A stretch of 64,000 nucleotides of DNA from positions 248,001 through 312,000 of the forward strand of contig NZ_KB894093.1 of NCBI RefSeq assembly GCF_000374305.1, in the 5' to 3' direction. Under the pieces are notes generated by a model. The model ran no database searches, had not been told where the DNA came from, and saw only the letters and a list, made by a program, of their open reading frames with translations. Within the stretch, counting starts at the first letter, position 1, and each line of letters starts with the position of its first letter. This DNA is from Actinomadura flavalba DSM 45200. Its GTDB lineage: Bacteria; Actinomycetota; Actinomycetes; Streptosporangiales; Streptosporangiaceae. Shown piece after piece: positions 63,733 through 64,000 of this stretch. Position numbers and translations under genes: made by a program.

Positions 63733-64000
63733 TCAGACCGACTCGCGCGTCCGACCGGTCCGCGCGGGCTCGGGAGCCCGGACGGCGCGGCGGCGCGCCA
63801 GCCGGGGAACGGCGATCATCAGCACCATTCCGGCGATGGCGATCACTCCGGTGACCGACATCACGACGACCTGCTGGTTCGTCACCGAAAGGCCCACCAG
63901 GCCCGCCGCGAGCAGCCCGACCCAGAAATACATGATCAGCACGGCGCGCCGGTGCGAATGGCCGAGTTCCAGCAGCCGGTGGTGCAGATGACGCTTGTCG
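63733..64000 (-). CDS. WecA/MraY-type glycosyl-phosphate transferase, C-terminal part
   Basis: The gene runs off the right edge; only the last 89 codons are visible. The first visible residues DKRHLHHRLLELGHSHRRAV match the conserved HLHH cytoplasmic loop of undecaprenyl-phosphate GlcNAc-1-phosphate transferases (WecA/MraY superfamily). Two membrane spans follow (IMYFWVGLLAAGLVGLSV and VVVMSVTGVIAIAGMVLMIAV) with a short Arg-rich tail ending RTGRTRESV. Such a gene commonly precedes the atp operon in actinobacteria. Confidence 0.88.
   Translation of the reverse strand, partial: DKRHLHHRLLELGHSHRRAVLIMYFWVGLLAAGLVGLSVTNQQVVVMSVTGVIAIAGMVLMIAVPRLARRRAVRAPEPARTGRTRESV

Overview
The window is very GC-rich DNA from a filamentous-type actinobacterium. 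The order atpI-B-E-F-H-A-G-D-C followed by a DUF2550 gene, together with nucS, an SCO5389-like gene, sepX next to tRNA-Ala(CGC), GTG/TTG starts and almost exclusively G/C third codon positions, fits Streptosporangiales/Streptomycetales. A Thermomonosporaceae-like genus such as Actinomadura is my guess. The left ~27 kb is accessory; the right ~37 kb is mostly conserved chromosome with one accessory insertion at 43-53.4 kb.

Region 1 (1-15.4 kb) is a type III-D-like CRISPR locus. The tail of an array (30-bp repeats, 35-bp spacers, running in from the left) is followed by a reverse-strand operon. In transcription order it holds a TIGR03986-type RAMP gene (copy A), cas10 (GGDD palm, no HD domain), csx10 with a ~180-residue C-terminal extension, a Cas7-Cas7 fusion, csx19, a second TIGR03986-type RAMP (copy B), a tandem-CARF protein ending in a HEPN-like R-X6-H motif, and an unrecognised 348-aa gene. 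Divergent from the operon is a gene with a good RBS whose frame is broken. Its downstream frame looks like a SAVED (cyclic-oligonucleotide sensor) domain, and the break is an 83-bp segment flanked by 19-bp near-identical direct repeats. No cas1, cas2 or cas6 is visible.

Region 2 (15.5-27.2 kb) is a sulfate-ester locus: a formylglycine-generating enzyme, an arylsulfatase, two further C-x-P-x-R sulfatases (one with a single-base frameshift) and a complete peptide/nickel-type ABC importer with a permease-ATPase fusion. It ends with a PET-hydrolase/cutinase-like lipase that has lost its secretion signal and N-terminus, next to tRNA-Ala with a clear terminator.

Region 3 (27.3-42.9 kb) holds sepX, acetyltransferases, a complete N-acetylgalactosamine-type pathway (agaS, nagA/agaA, tagatose-6-phosphate kinase, tagatose-bisphosphate aldolase, divergent DeoR regulator), the SCO5389 family gene, nucS, a TetR regulator, a site-2 protease, an aldehyde dehydrogenase, a small basic peptide gene, a GMC oxidoreductase, PduO adenosyltransferase and two DUF4097 lipoproteins.

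Region 4 (43.05-53.4 kb) is the most unusual: seven tightly overlapping genes encode two paralogous zinc-ribbon P-loop GTPases, two kinase-like proteins with C-terminal membrane anchors, a GTPase-associated protein 1 (GAP1)-like 849-aa protein with a C-terminal membrane helix, and a MotA/ZorA-like plus MotB/ZorB-like membrane pair. An active-looking Ser/Thr kinase faces them convergently. This looks like a regulated GTPase/ion-channel conflict system.

Region 5 (53.5-64 kb) is housekeeping: a secreted M28 peptidase, DUF2550, the F-type ATP synthase operon (with strong intercistronic hairpins at atpB/atpE and atpD/atpC), two AtpI/AtpZ-type genes and the 3' part of a WecA/MraY-type glycosyl-phosphate transferase cut by the window edge.
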